A stretch of 64,000 nucleotides of DNA from Rhodobacteraceae bacterium HLUCCA12 (GTDB lineage Bacteria > Pseudomonadota > Alphaproteobacteria > Rhodobacterales > Rhodobacteraceae), in contig LJSV01000001.1 in assembly GCA_001314715.1 (NCBI GenBank), positions 310,001-374,000 on the forward strand, in the 5' to 3' direction. The translations under genes were made by a program, and so were the position numbers. The notes under the pieces are model-generated. The model worked only from the letters and a program-made list of their open reading frames with translations, searched no databases and was not told the origin of the DNA. The number at the start of each line of letters is the position of its first letter. Position 1 is the first letter of the stretch. Below, piece after piece: positions 18,077 through 26,748 of this stretch.

Positions 18077-20161
18077 ATGACCGACTGGGATCCTTCGCAA
18101 CCGATTCTCGAGATCGAGAACCTCTCGATCTCGTTCTTCACCCGCCTGCGCGAAATTCCGGCGGTGATGGATTTTTCCTGCACCGTCATGCCTGGCGAGG
18201 CGATGGGGCTGGTGGGTGAATCGGGCTGTGGCAAATCCACCGTGGCGCTGGCGGTGATGCGCGATCTTGGCGTCAACGGGCGCATCGTCAGCGGCACGAT
18301 CAAGTTCAAGGGCCGCGATCTGACGACGATGGGCCAGGACGAGTTGCGCAAGCTGCGCGGATCCGAGATCGCGATGATCTACCAGGAGCCGATGGCCTCG
18401 CTCAACCCGGCGATGAAGGTCGGCCGGCAGTTGATGGAAGTGCCGATGATCCACCAGGGCATGGGCAAGACCGAGGCTCGCGCGCTGGCGCGTCAGCTGG
18501 TCGCCGATGTCCGCCTGCCCGATCCCGATCGCATCCTTCAGGCCTATCCGCACCAGCTGTCGGGCGGGCAGCAGCAGCGCATCGTCATCGCCATGGCGCT
18601 GATGTCGCGCCCCGCGCTTCTGATCCTGGACGAGCCGACAACCGCGCTCGACGTCACGGTCGAGGCCGGGATCGTCGATCTGGTCAACGCCCTGGCCGAA
18701 AAATACGGCACCTCGATGCTGTTCATCAGCCACAACCTGGGCCTGGTGATGGAGGTCTGCAACCGCATCACGGTCATGTATTCGGGCGAGGCGGTCGAGA
18801 CCGGCGATATCACCGATGTGTTCGCGCGGATGCGCCACCCCTATACGCAGGCGCTGTTTCGTTCGATCCCGTTGCCCGGCGCCGACAAGACCACGCGGCC
18901 GCTGCGCGCCATTCCCGGCAATTTCCCGCTGCCGCACGAACGGCCGCCGGGCTGCAATTTCGGCCCGCGCTGCGACTATTTCGAGGCCGGCCGCTGCGAC
19001 GCCGCCGATATCGCCATGCGCCCGGTCGAGGGCGATTCGCGCCATGCCTCGCGCTGCCTGAAATTCGACGAGATCGACTGGAACGCCCCGGTTCCGGTCA
19101 CGCCGCGCGGCGAGGACGGGCTGATCGGCGATGTGGTGCTGCGCATGGAGGATGTGCGCAAATACTACGAAGTCGCGGCGTCGAGCCTGTTTTCGGGGGG
19201 TGACAGCAAGGTCGTCAAGGCCAACGAAACGCTCAGCTTCGATGCACGCGAAGGCGAGACGCTGGCCATCGTCGGCGAATCCGGCTGCGGCAAGTCGACC
19301 TTTGCCAAGGTCCTGATGGGGCTGGAAACCGCGACCGACGGCAAGATCATGCTGTTCGACGAGAATGTGCAATCGACGCCGATCCAGTATCGCAACACCG
19401 ATACCGTGTCGTCGCTTCAGATGGTGTTCCAGAACCCGTTCGACACGCTCAACCCGTCGATGACGGTGGGGCGCCAGATCATTCGCGCGCTGGAAATCTT
19501 TGGCATCGGCCGATCCGATTCCGAGCGTCGCCAGCGCATGCTGGAGCTGCTGGACCTGGTCAAGCTGCCACGCGAATTCGCCGACCGGATGCCGCGGCAG
19601 CTGTCGGGCGGGCAGAAACAGCGCGTCGGGATTGCGCGGGCCTTCGCCGGCAATGCCAAGGTGGTGGTCGCCGACGAGCCGGTTTCGGCGCTCGATGTGT
19701 CGGTGCAGGCGGCGGTGACGGAACTGTTGATGGATATTCAGCGCAAGAACCGGACGACACTGCTGTTCATCAGCCACGATCTGTCGATCGTGCGCTATCT
19801 CAGCGACCGGGTGATGGTCATGTATCTGGGTCATGTGGTGGAACTGGGCACGACCGACCAGGTCTTTGCGCCGCCCTATCACCCCTATACCGAGGCCCTG
19901 TTGTCAGCCGTGCCGATCGCCGATACCAGGATCGAGAAGAAGCGGATCGTGCTGGAAGGCGACATCCCTTCGGCCATGAACCCGCCATCGGGCTGCCCGT
20001 TCCAGACGCGCTGCCCCTGGAAGGTCCGGGTGCCGGGGGATCTGTGCGAACGCGAGGTGCCACCGATGCGGATACTGGAAGGGGGTCATCAGATCAAATG
20101 CCATCTGGACGATGCCGAACTGGCGGGGATGGACCCCGTGTTCAGGGTCGCCGCCGAATGA
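18077..20161 (+). CDS. dipeptide-type ABC transporter ATP-binding protein, DppD-DppF fusion
   Basis: This 694-residue protein carries two complete ATPase domains, replacing separate DppD and DppF. Domain 1 has Walker A GESGCGKST (47-55), signature LSGGQQQR and Walker B ILDEPTTALD, followed by a Cys-containing oligopeptide C-terminal motif (GCNFGPRC). Domain 2 has Walker A near 401-409, signature LSGGQKQR near 508 and VADEPVSALD near 532, ending with a second GCPFQTRCPW motif. The ATG at 18077 follows GGGAGAAG. A GC-rich repeat lies on each side of the gene, so it may be set apart from the permeases at the RNA level. It energises the 14.0-18.0 kb transporter. Confidence 0.94.
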   Translation: MTDWDPSQPILEIENLSISFFTRLREIPAVMDFSCTVMPGEAMGLVGESGCGKSTVALAVMRDLGVNGRIVSGTIKFKGRDLTTMGQDELRKLRGSEIAMIYQEPMASLNPAMKVGRQLMEVPMIHQGMGKTEARALARQLVADVRLPDPDRILQAYPHQLSGGQQQRIVIAMALMSRPALLILDEPTTALDVTVEAGIVDLVNALAEKYGTSMLFISHNLGLVMEVCNRITVMYSGEAVETGDITDVFARMRHPYTQALFRSIPLPGADKTTRPLRAIPGNFPLPHERPPGCNFGPRCDYFEAGRCDAADIAMRPVEGDSRHASRCLKFDEIDWNAPVPVTPRGEDGLIGDVVLRMEDVRKYYEVAASSLFSGGDSKVVKANETLSFDAREGETLAIVGESGCGKSTFAKVLMGLETATDGKIMLFDENVQSTPIQYRNTDTVSSLQMVFQNPFDTLNPSMTVGRQIIRALEIFGIGRSDSERRQRMLELLDLVKLPREFADRMPRQLSGGQKQRVGIARAFAGNAKVVVADEPVSALDVSVQAAVTELLMDIQRKNRTTLLFISHDLSIVRYLSDRVMVMYLGHVVELGTTDQVFAPPYHPYTEALLSAVPIADTRIEKKRIVLEGDIPSAMNPPSGCPFQTRCPWKVRVPGDLCEREVPPMRILEGGHQIKCHLDDAELAGMDPVFRVAAE

Positions 20162-20188
20162 CCGCGGCGCGCGTGCGGGGCCGGGCGA

Positions 20189-20260
20189 AGGGGGGCGTTG
20201 CCCCCCTCTGGGCCCGTGGCCCATTCACCCCCCAGGATATTTTCAGACAGAAAATGAAGG
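20189..20260 (+). repeat. Rhodobacterales-type intergenic repeat (copy 2, plus orientation)
   Basis: The element holds a 6-base G/C stem-loop (190-195 with 201-206 of the 20 kb block), a C-run, GGATATTTT at 20235-20243 and ATGAAG at 20254-20259. It has the same part order as copy 1 at 17997-18048 but the opposite orientation. It lies between the ATPase and the sarcosine oxidase operon and may act as a transcript 3' end or insulator. Confidence 0.55.
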
Positions 20261-20306
20261 GGTTCCGGCCGGCATCGCGCGCGGTCCGCCGTTTAGGGGT
20301 GCGCTG

Positions 20307-21557
20307 ATGCGGTATTCGGGATTTCGGGTTTTCGCGCAGGGGCTGACGGGAAACCGGGGCTGGCGGCCGGCCTGGCGCAAGCCGGCGCCCAGGGACGCGT
20401 ATGACGTGGTCATCATCGGCGGGGGCGGACACGGGCTGGCGACCGCCTGGTACCTGGCGAAGAACCACGGGATCACGAATGTCGCGGTGCTGGAGAAAGG
20501 GTATCTGGGATCCGGCAATATCGGGCGCAACACGACGATCGTGCGGGCGAATTATTTTTTGCCTGGAAATTCCGAGTTTTACAGCCATTCCCTGAAGCTG
20601 TGGGAGGGATTGGAGCGCGCGCTGAACTACAACGTCATGCACAGTCGCCGCGGTCTGATCAACCTCTTTCATTCCGACGCGCAGCGCGATGCCTTTGCCC
20701 GTCGCGGGAACGCGATGCTGGCGCAAGGCGACGATGCCGTGCTTCTGAACCGGGCGGACGTGCGCCGGATGCTGCCCTATCTGGATTTCGAGCAGGCGCG
20801 GTTCCCGATCCATGGCGGGTTGTACCATCCGCGCGGGGGCACCGCGCGCCATGATGCCGTCGCCTGGGGTTATGCCCGCGCCGCCGACCGGCGCGGGGTG
20901 GATCTGATCGAGAATTGCGAAGTCACCGGGATCGATGTGGAGAACGGCCGCGTGACCGGCGTGCAGACGAGCCGGGGCCCGATCCGCGCGCGGCAGGTGG
21001 CGTTGGTGGCTGCCGGCCGGTCGAGCCAGGTGGCGGCGATGGCGGGCATGCGCTTGCCGATCGAGAGCCATGTCTTGCAGGCCTTCGTGACCGAGGGGCT
21101 CAAGCCCGTCATCGATCATGTGATCAGTTTCGGCATGGGGCATTTCTATATCAGCCAGTCGGACAAGGGCGGACTGGTCTTTGGCGGCGATCTGGATTTT
21201 CATGCCTCCTACGGCGCGCGCGGCAACCTGCCGATGGCCGAACATGTGATGGAGGCCGGAATGACCTTGATGCCGATGATCGGACGGGCGCGGGTGTTGC
21301 GGTCCTGGGGCGGCATCATGGACATGTCGCCCGATGGATCGCCGATCATCGACCGCACGCATATCGACGGTCTGTTCGTGAATTGTGGCTGGAATTACGG
21401 GGGGTTCAAGGCCGTTCCTGCCTCGGGTTGGTGCCTGGCGCATCTGGTCGCCACGGGCCAGCCGCACCCGGTGGCGGCGCGATTCCGGCTGGATCGGTTC
21501 GCCACCGGTCACCTGCTGGACGAAGAGGGCACCGGCTCTCAGCACAATCTGCACTGA
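20307..21557 (+). CDS. soxB: sarcosine oxidase subunit beta
   Basis: This is the 416-residue FAD/FMN subunit of heterotetrameric sarcosine oxidase, which oxidises sarcosine to glycine. The FAD-binding motif DVVIIGGGGHGLATAWYLA lies at 33-51. His182 in GGTARHDAVAW is at the position of the histidine that carries covalent FMN in corynebacterial SoxB. The C-terminal NCGWNYGGFKAVPASGW motif is typical. The ATG at 20307 is preferred; an in-frame extension would run back across the repeat. soxD starts 7 bases after the stop. First gene of soxBDAG. Confidence 0.96.
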   Translation: MRYSGFRVFAQGLTGNRGWRPAWRKPAPRDAYDVVIIGGGGHGLATAWYLAKNHGITNVAVLEKGYLGSGNIGRNTTIVRANYFLPGNSEFYSHSLKLWEGLERALNYNVMHSRRGLINLFHSDAQRDAFARRGNAMLAQGDDAVLLNRADVRRMLPYLDFEQARFPIHGGLYHPRGGTARHDAVAWGYARAADRRGVDLIENCEVTGIDVENGRVTGVQTSRGPIRARQVALVAAGRSSQVAAMAGMRLPIESHVLQAFVTEGLKPVIDHVISFGMGHFYISQSDKGGLVFGGDLDFHASYGARGNLPMAEHVMEAGMTLMPMIGRARVLRSWGGIMDMSPDGSPIIDRTHIDGLFVNCGWNYGGFKAVPASGWCLAHLVATGQPHPVAARFRLDRFATGHLLDEEGTGSQHNLH

Positions 21558-21564
21558 GGTTCGC

Positions 21565-21813
21565 ATGCGCATTTCCTGTCCCTGCTGTGGCCCGCGCGAC
21601 CGGCGCGAGTTCACCTATCTCGGTGCTGCCGCCTATCTGGATCGGCCCGATCCGGATGCGCCGGCACCCGAGTGGGATGCCTATCTGCACCTGCGTGACA
21701 ACCCGGCCGGCCGGACCCGCGATCTGTGGTATCATGATGCCTGCGGCAGCTGGATCGTGGTCACGCGCGACACCGTGACCCACGCCGTTCTGGCGGCGGA
21801 GGCGCTGGCATGA
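21565..21813 (+). CDS. soxD: sarcosine oxidase subunit delta
   Basis: This 82-residue zinc-binding small subunit of sarcosine oxidase has expected ligands: Cys5 and Cys8 in CPCCGPRDRREF, plus His57 and Cys60 in WYHDACGSW. The spacing is as in the crystallised delta subunit family. It begins at ATG 21565, where the family motif RISCPCCG starts. Its stop overlaps the soxA start (ATGA), so the pair is translationally coupled. Confidence 0.94.
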   Translation: MRISCPCCGPRDRREFTYLGAAAYLDRPDPDAPAPEWDAYLHLRDNPAGRTRDLWYHDACGSWIVVTRDTVTHAVLAAEALA

Positions 21814-24749
21814 CGCAGTCGCATCGCATTCCGGGCAAGGGCCTGATCGACCGCTCGCGCCCGGTTCGGTTCAGCTTCGACGGGCGGCCCTATGAAGGGT
21901 TCGCGGGCGACACGCTGGCCTCGGCGCTGTTGGCAAACGGGGTGCGCCTGATGGCGCGTTCGTTCAAGTATCACCGGCCGCGCGGGGTGCTGACCGCGGG
22001 GCCGGAAGAGCCCAATGCCCTGGTGGAAGTGTTTGAGGGTGAACAAAAAACTCCGAACATGCGGGCCACGGTGCAGGAAGTGTTCACCGGGTTGCGCGCG
22101 CAAAGCCAGAACCGCTGGCCAAGCCTGCGCCATGACCTGATGGCGGTGAACGACCGTTTTGCCCGGTTTCTTGCGGCCGGATTCTATTACAAGACTTTCA
22201 TGTGGCCCGCCGCGTTCTGGGAACGCGTCTATGAGCCGGCAATCCGTCGCGCGGCGGGTTTGGGCGCGCTGTCGGGACAGCCTGACGAGGGGCGCTATGA
22301 ACAGGCCTTTGCGTTTTGCGATCTGCTGGTGATCGGGGCGGGGCCGGCCGGGTTGATGGCGGCCCTGAGCGCGGGCCGCGCCGGGGCAGACGTGATCCTG
22401 GCGGAGGCGGATGCGCGGATGGGCGGACGGCTTCTGGCCGATCAACCAACCGTTGCCGACAGGCCGGGGCCGGATTGGGCAAGCCAGGTTCTGGGCGAAC
22501 TTGCGGCGATGCCCAATGTGCGCCTGATGCCGCGCACCACCGTGACCGGGGCCTATGACGGCGGCACCTGGGGCGCGCTGGAACGGGTCGGGCTGCATCT
22601 GGCCGATCCGGGTGCGCTGCCGCGCGAATGTTTCTGGCGGATCGTGGCGCGTCGGGCGATTCTGGCAGCGGGTGCGCTGGAACGCCCCATTGCCCATCCT
22701 GACAATGATCGCCCCGGCGTCATGCTGGTTTCGGCTGTGCAAAGCTATGTCGCGCGCCATGGCATCGATCCGGGCCGGGTTGTTGTTTTTGGCAACAATG
22801 ACAGCGCCTTGCAGGCCGCACGTGTTCTGACTGCACAGGGCGTGCGCATTGCCGGTTATGTCGATCCGCGCGAGGATGTCGCGGTGGTCGAGGACTTTCC
22901 GGTCTATCCCGGTGCCGCGGTAACGGGAACGCGCGGGCGGCTGGGGTTGCGCGATGTGGCGGTGCGCCACAAGGGCGGCGTCAGTCTTATCGAGGCAGAA
23001 ACACTTGCGCTTTCAGGAGGTTGGAACCCGACCTTGCACCTGGCTTGCCATCTGGGAGGGCGCCCCGACTGGGACGCGGGGCTGGCGGCCTTTGTCCCGC
23101 GTGCGGGCATGGTGCCGTCAATGACGGTGGCCGGGGCCGCGCGCGGGCAGTTCTCGACCGCGGCCTGTCTGGCCGATGGCCTTGCGGCGGCGAAGGCGGC
23201 ACTTTCGGACCTTGGCCTGAAGCCCGGCACCGACACGGCCCCCGCCGCCGAGGATCGGCCCTATACCATCGCGCCGTTCTGGGCGGTGGATGCGGGCGGG
23301 CGCGCATGGCTCGATTTTGCCAATGACGTGACCACCAAGGATGTCCAACTCTCGGCCCAGGAAGGGTTTTCCGCGGTCGAACACATGAAGCGCTATACCA
23401 CGCAAGGCATGGCGCCGGATCAGGGCAAGACCTCGAACGTGACGGCACTGGCGGTGCTGGCCGAGGCCACGGGGCAGGGAATCGCCCAGACGGGGACGAC
23501 CACGTTCCGCCCGCCGTTCATGCCGGTGTCCATTGGGGCCATGGGCGCGGGCGGGCGCGGGATGGGCTTTGCGCCGCGCCGTCTGGCCACGTCGGATGGC
23601 CAGAGCCGGGACATGGGCGCGCCGATGATCGAGGCGGGCCTGTGGTATCGGCCCAGCTATTTTCCACGCGCGAACGAGGTTACATGGCGTCAATCCTGCG
23701 ATCGCGAGGTGACGATGGTGCGCTCATCGGTCGCGGTTTGCGATGTGTCGACCCTTGGCAAGATCGACGTGCAAGGACCTGATGCAGAACGGTTTCTGGA
23801 CTTTCTTTACACCAACGCCATGGCCAGTCTGAAACCCGGTCGCACCCGTTACGGGCTGATGCTGCGCGAGGATGGTCATGTCATGGATGACGGCACCTGC
23901 GCGCGGCTTGGCCAGGATCATTTCGTGATCACGACGACGACCGCCGCGGCAGGCCAGGTGATGCGGCATATGGATTTCGTCCAACAGGCCTTTTGCGCCA
24001 ATTGGGCGGTGCGTTTCGCCTCGGTCACGGAACATTGGGCTCAGTTCGCCGTGGCCGGGCCAAAGGCGCGGGAGCTTGTGAACAAGATTCTGCAAACGCC
24101 TGTCGATGAACGGAACTTTCCATTCATGGCCTGCGGTCCCGCCTGTATTCTGGGGGTCCAGGGGCGGCTGTTCCGGATCTCGTTCTCGGGTGAGCTGGGC
24201 TATGAACTGGCGGTTCCCGCCCGCTATGGCGCAGACCTGTTCGCCCGGTTGGTGCGCGAGGCCGAGGGCATGGGCGGCGGCGCCTACGGGATGGAGGCGC
24301 TGAACGTGCTGCGCATCGAGAAGGGTTTCATCACCCATGCCGAGATCCATGGACGTGTCACCGCCTTCGACATCGGAATGGCGGGGATGATCAGTGCCCG
24401 AAAGGACTGTATCGGCAAGGCGGCAAGCCGGCGGCCCGGCCTGACCGGGGCCGAACGGGAACAACTGGTCGGGTTGATGCCGATCGAACCGCAAGCCGCC
24501 ATCAGCGCTGGTGCGCATCTTTACGACAAGGACGCCCCGGCAACGCGCGAGCACAATCAGGGTTACGTGACCTCGGTCGGCTATTCCCCGACCTTGCAAA
24601 GCTGGCTGGGCCTGGGATTTCTGCGGAACGGTCGCGCGCGGCATGGCGAGATCGTGCGGCTGGTCGACGGGTTGCGCGGGATCAAGGTGGCGTGCCGGGT
24701 CGTGCATCCGGTGTTCCATGATCCTGAGGGAGGGAAATTGCGTGGCTGA
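21810..24749 (+). CDS. soxA: sarcosine oxidase subunit alpha
   Basis: This 979-residue large subunit starts with a ferredoxin-like N-terminal domain (about 1-100, no Fe-S cysteines). An NAD-binding Rossmann domain follows (LLVIGAGPAGLMAALSAGRA near 172). C-terminal GcvT domains bind tetrahydrofolate and trap the oxidised methyl as 5,10-methylene-THF. Family motifs include FKYHRPRGVLTAGPEEPNA near the N-terminus and RIEKGFITH in the GcvT part. It is flanked by soxD and soxG with overlapping reading frames at both ends. Some stretches have more A/T-ending codons than its neighbours, without a clear boundary of transfer. Confidence 0.96.
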   Translation: MTQSHRIPGKGLIDRSRPVRFSFDGRPYEGFAGDTLASALLANGVRLMARSFKYHRPRGVLTAGPEEPNALVEVFEGEQKTPNMRATVQEVFTGLRAQSQNRWPSLRHDLMAVNDRFARFLAAGFYYKTFMWPAAFWERVYEPAIRRAAGLGALSGQPDEGRYEQAFAFCDLLVIGAGPAGLMAALSAGRAGADVILAEADARMGGRLLADQPTVADRPGPDWASQVLGELAAMPNVRLMPRTTVTGAYDGGTWGALERVGLHLADPGALPRECFWRIVARRAILAAGALERPIAHPDNDRPGVMLVSAVQSYVARHGIDPGRVVVFGNNDSALQAARVLTAQGVRIAGYVDPREDVAVVEDFPVYPGAAVTGTRGRLGLRDVAVRHKGGVSLIEAETLALSGGWNPTLHLACHLGGRPDWDAGLAAFVPRAGMVPSMTVAGAARGQFSTAACLADGLAAAKAALSDLGLKPGTDTAPAAEDRPYTIAPFWAVDAGGRAWLDFANDVTTKDVQLSAQEGFSAVEHMKRYTTQGMAPDQGKTSNVTALAVLAEATGQGIAQTGTTTFRPPFMPVSIGAMGAGGRGMGFAPRRLATSDGQSRDMGAPMIEAGLWYRPSYFPRANEVTWRQSCDREVTMVRSSVAVCDVSTLGKIDVQGPDAERFLDFLYTNAMASLKPGRTRYGLMLREDGHVMDDGTCARLGQDHFVITTTTAAAGQVMRHMDFVQQAFCANWAVRFASVTEHWAQFAVAGPKARELVNKILQTPVDERNFPFMACGPACILGVQGRLFRISFSGELGYELAVPARYGADLFARLVREAEGMGGGAYGMEALNVLRIEKGFITHAEIHGRVTAFDIGMAGMISARKDCIGKAASRRPGLTGAEREQLVGLMPIEPQAAISAGAHLYDKDAPATREHNQGYVTSVGYSPTLQSWLGLGFLRNGRARHGEIVRLVDGLRGIKVACRVVHPVFHDPEGGKLRG

Positions 24750-25296
24750 TCTGAGCGAGCGCGCGCCCTTGTCGGCGCTGGACTGGCCGCGGGTGCTGGG
24801 CGACTGCCGTCTGTCGCCCTTGCCGCTGGAACGGATCACCGCGATCCAGCCCTTTCCGGGGCGGACGGCGGCGGTCGATGCGGCGCTGAAAGCGATGGGG
24901 CTCGCGTTTCCGGCGCCGGGCGAACTTGTTGAGACCGCGCCGGCGCGCATTGTCTGGGCCGGGCGCGAGACGGCCTTTCTGTTCGATCTGTCCGTGCCGG
25001 ACGGGGTCGCGGCGGATGCGGCGATCACCGATCAATCCGATGGCTGGGCCGGGCTGCGCCTGGAAGGGGGCGATGCCGCGGCGGTTCTGGCGCGGCTGGT
25101 GCCGGTCGATCTGCGCCTGAGCGCGTTTGCGCCCGGCCGTTCGCTGCGCGCCCCGCTCAATCAGATGCCGGCGCTGATCCTGCGCACCGGGGCCGAGGCG
25201 TTCGAGATCCGGGTATTCCGGTCGATGATCGAAACGGCGGTCGAGGACCTGTCGGCGGCGATGACATCGGTCGCCGCGCGCAAAATGGTGCCGTGA
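24742..25296 (+). CDS. soxG: sarcosine oxidase subunit gamma
   Basis: This 184-residue subunit is a degenerate GcvT-like protein needed to assemble sarcosine oxidase. I chose the GTG at 24742 (giving M-ADLSERAPLSALDWPR) because a GAGGGAGGG lies 7-15 bases upstream inside the soxA end; it overlaps soxA by 8 bases. Expected motifs include LRLEGGDAAAVLARLVPVDL and the C-terminal FEIRVFRSMIETAVEDL. Its stop overlaps the start of the following transporter gene, which extends the operon beyond the usual soxBDAG set. Confidence 0.92.
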   Translation: MADLSERAPLSALDWPRVLGDCRLSPLPLERITAIQPFPGRTAAVDAALKAMGLAFPAPGELVETAPARIVWAGRETAFLFDLSVPDGVAADAAITDQSDGWAGLRLEGGDAAAVLARLVPVDLRLSAFAPGRSLRAPLNQMPALILRTGAEAFEIRVFRSMIETAVEDLSAAMTSVAARKMVP

Positions 25297-26741
25297 TGCC
25301 CGATCACACGCCGATGATGGCCCGGTCCGCGCTGGCCGGTCTGATCGCGGGGCTGGCGGTCTTTTCGGCCGCGCTGGTGATCCCGCCGCCGGCGGGATTG
25401 ACGGTCACGGGCTGGCAGACGCTGGGTCTGGCACTGGTCATGGCGATCTGGTGGAGCACCGAACCCGTGCCCATCGGCATCACCGCGCTCTTGCCGATGA
25501 TCGTGCTGCCGATCCTGGGCAATGGCGACATTGCCGCGGCCGCCGCGCCCTATGGCAACCCGCTGGTGTTCCTGTTCCTCGGGGGCTTCATGCTGGCGAT
25601 GGCGGTGCAGCGCTGGGGGCTGCATCGACGCCTGGCCTGGCAGGTGCTGCGCCTCGTCGGCACGCGGCCGGCCCGTCTGGTGCTGGGGGTCATGGTGGCG
25701 GTCGGGTTCCTGTCGATGTGGATTTCCAACACCGCCGCGGCGCTTCTGATGCTGCCGGTCGCGCTGTCGGTCATCGCCGTGACCGAGGGCGGTGATGCGC
25801 CGGCGCAGCGCCGCTTTGCGCTGGCGCTGTTGCTGGGGCTGGCCTATGCCGCCAATATCGGCGGCGTCGGCACCTTGATCGGCACGCCGCCCAATGCGCT
25901 GCTGGCCGGGTATCTGGCCGAAAGCCACGGCATCGATCTGAGCTTTGCGCTATGGGCCGCGGTGGGGGTGCCGCTGGTGGCAGTTTTCCTGCCGCTGGGC
26001 TGGTGGGTGCTGGTGCGGCTGGTGTTTCCGGTCGCGCCCGAGCTGTCATCGGGCGGCACGGCGGACCCGGTTGCGGCGCTGAAGCCGGGGCGCATCGGCC
26101 CGGCCGAACGGCGGGTGGCGCTGGTCTTTGCCGCGGCCGCGCTGCTGTGGATCGCGCGCCCGCTGTTGAACCGGCTGCCAGTTCTGGAGGGGCTGAGCGA
26201 TGCCGGGATCGCGCTGGGATGCGCGCTGGCGCTGTTCCTGATCCCGGCGGGGCAGGAGCGGCGCTTTCTGCTGATCTGGGACGAGGCGAAAACGATCCCG
26301 TGGCAGGTGCTTTTGCTGTTCGGCGGCGGATTGTCGCTGGCCGCGGCGATGGAGCGCAGCGGACTGGCGGAATGGATCGGCGCGGGATTTGCCGATCTGG
26401 GTGCCGTGCCGCCGATCGTGCTGTTGCTGGCGCTGAGTGCCACGGTGATCCTGCTGACCGAACTGGTCAGCAACACGGCGGTCGTCGCGGCGCTGCTGCC
26501 GATCACCGCCGCCATTGCCGCCGGAACCGGCATGGACGTGGTGGTGCTGTCGGCGGCAGTGGCCATGGCGGCAAGCTGCGCCTTCATGTTGCCCGCCGCC
26601 ACACCGCCCAATGCGCTGGTCTTTGCCTCGGGCCATGTGACGGTGGCCATGATGATGCGGGCGGGCGTGGTGATGAACGTGCTGTCGGTCGGACTGGTAT
26701 CCTTGACGGCCTGGGTTCTGGGCCCGCTCGTGGCGCCCTGA
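25296..26741 (+). CDS. SLC13/DASS-family permease (dicarboxylate/Na+ symporter-like)
   Basis: This 481-residue membrane transporter has about eleven to twelve hydrophobic segments. The family signature NIGGVGTLIGTPPNALLAGYL (near 190) and a second SxxT-like hairpin region near PAATPPNALVFASG form the two substrate-binding repeats of the divalent anion/sodium symporter family. The start ATG 25296 forms TGATG with the soxG stop (a GTG three bases earlier is possible). This tight coupling ties the transporter to sarcosine breakdown, perhaps for import of a carboxylate or export of a product. Family members carry C4-dicarboxylates, citrate or sulfate; the actual substrate is unknown. Confidence 0.88.
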   Translation: MPDHTPMMARSALAGLIAGLAVFSAALVIPPPAGLTVTGWQTLGLALVMAIWWSTEPVPIGITALLPMIVLPILGNGDIAAAAAPYGNPLVFLFLGGFMLAMAVQRWGLHRRLAWQVLRLVGTRPARLVLGVMVAVGFLSMWISNTAAALLMLPVALSVIAVTEGGDAPAQRRFALALLLGLAYAANIGGVGTLIGTPPNALLAGYLAESHGIDLSFALWAAVGVPLVAVFLPLGWWVLVRLVFPVAPELSSGGTADPVAALKPGRIGPAERRVALVFAAAALLWIARPLLNRLPVLEGLSDAGIALGCALALFLIPAGQERRFLLIWDEAKTIPWQVLLLFGGGLSLAAAMERSGLAEWIGAGFADLGAVPPIVLLLALSATVILLTELVSNTAVVAALLPITAAIAAGTGMDVVVLSAAVAMAASCAFMLPAATPPNALVFASGHVTVAMMMRAGVVMNVLSVGLVSLTAWVLGPLVAP

Positions 26742-26748
26742 CCGCGCG

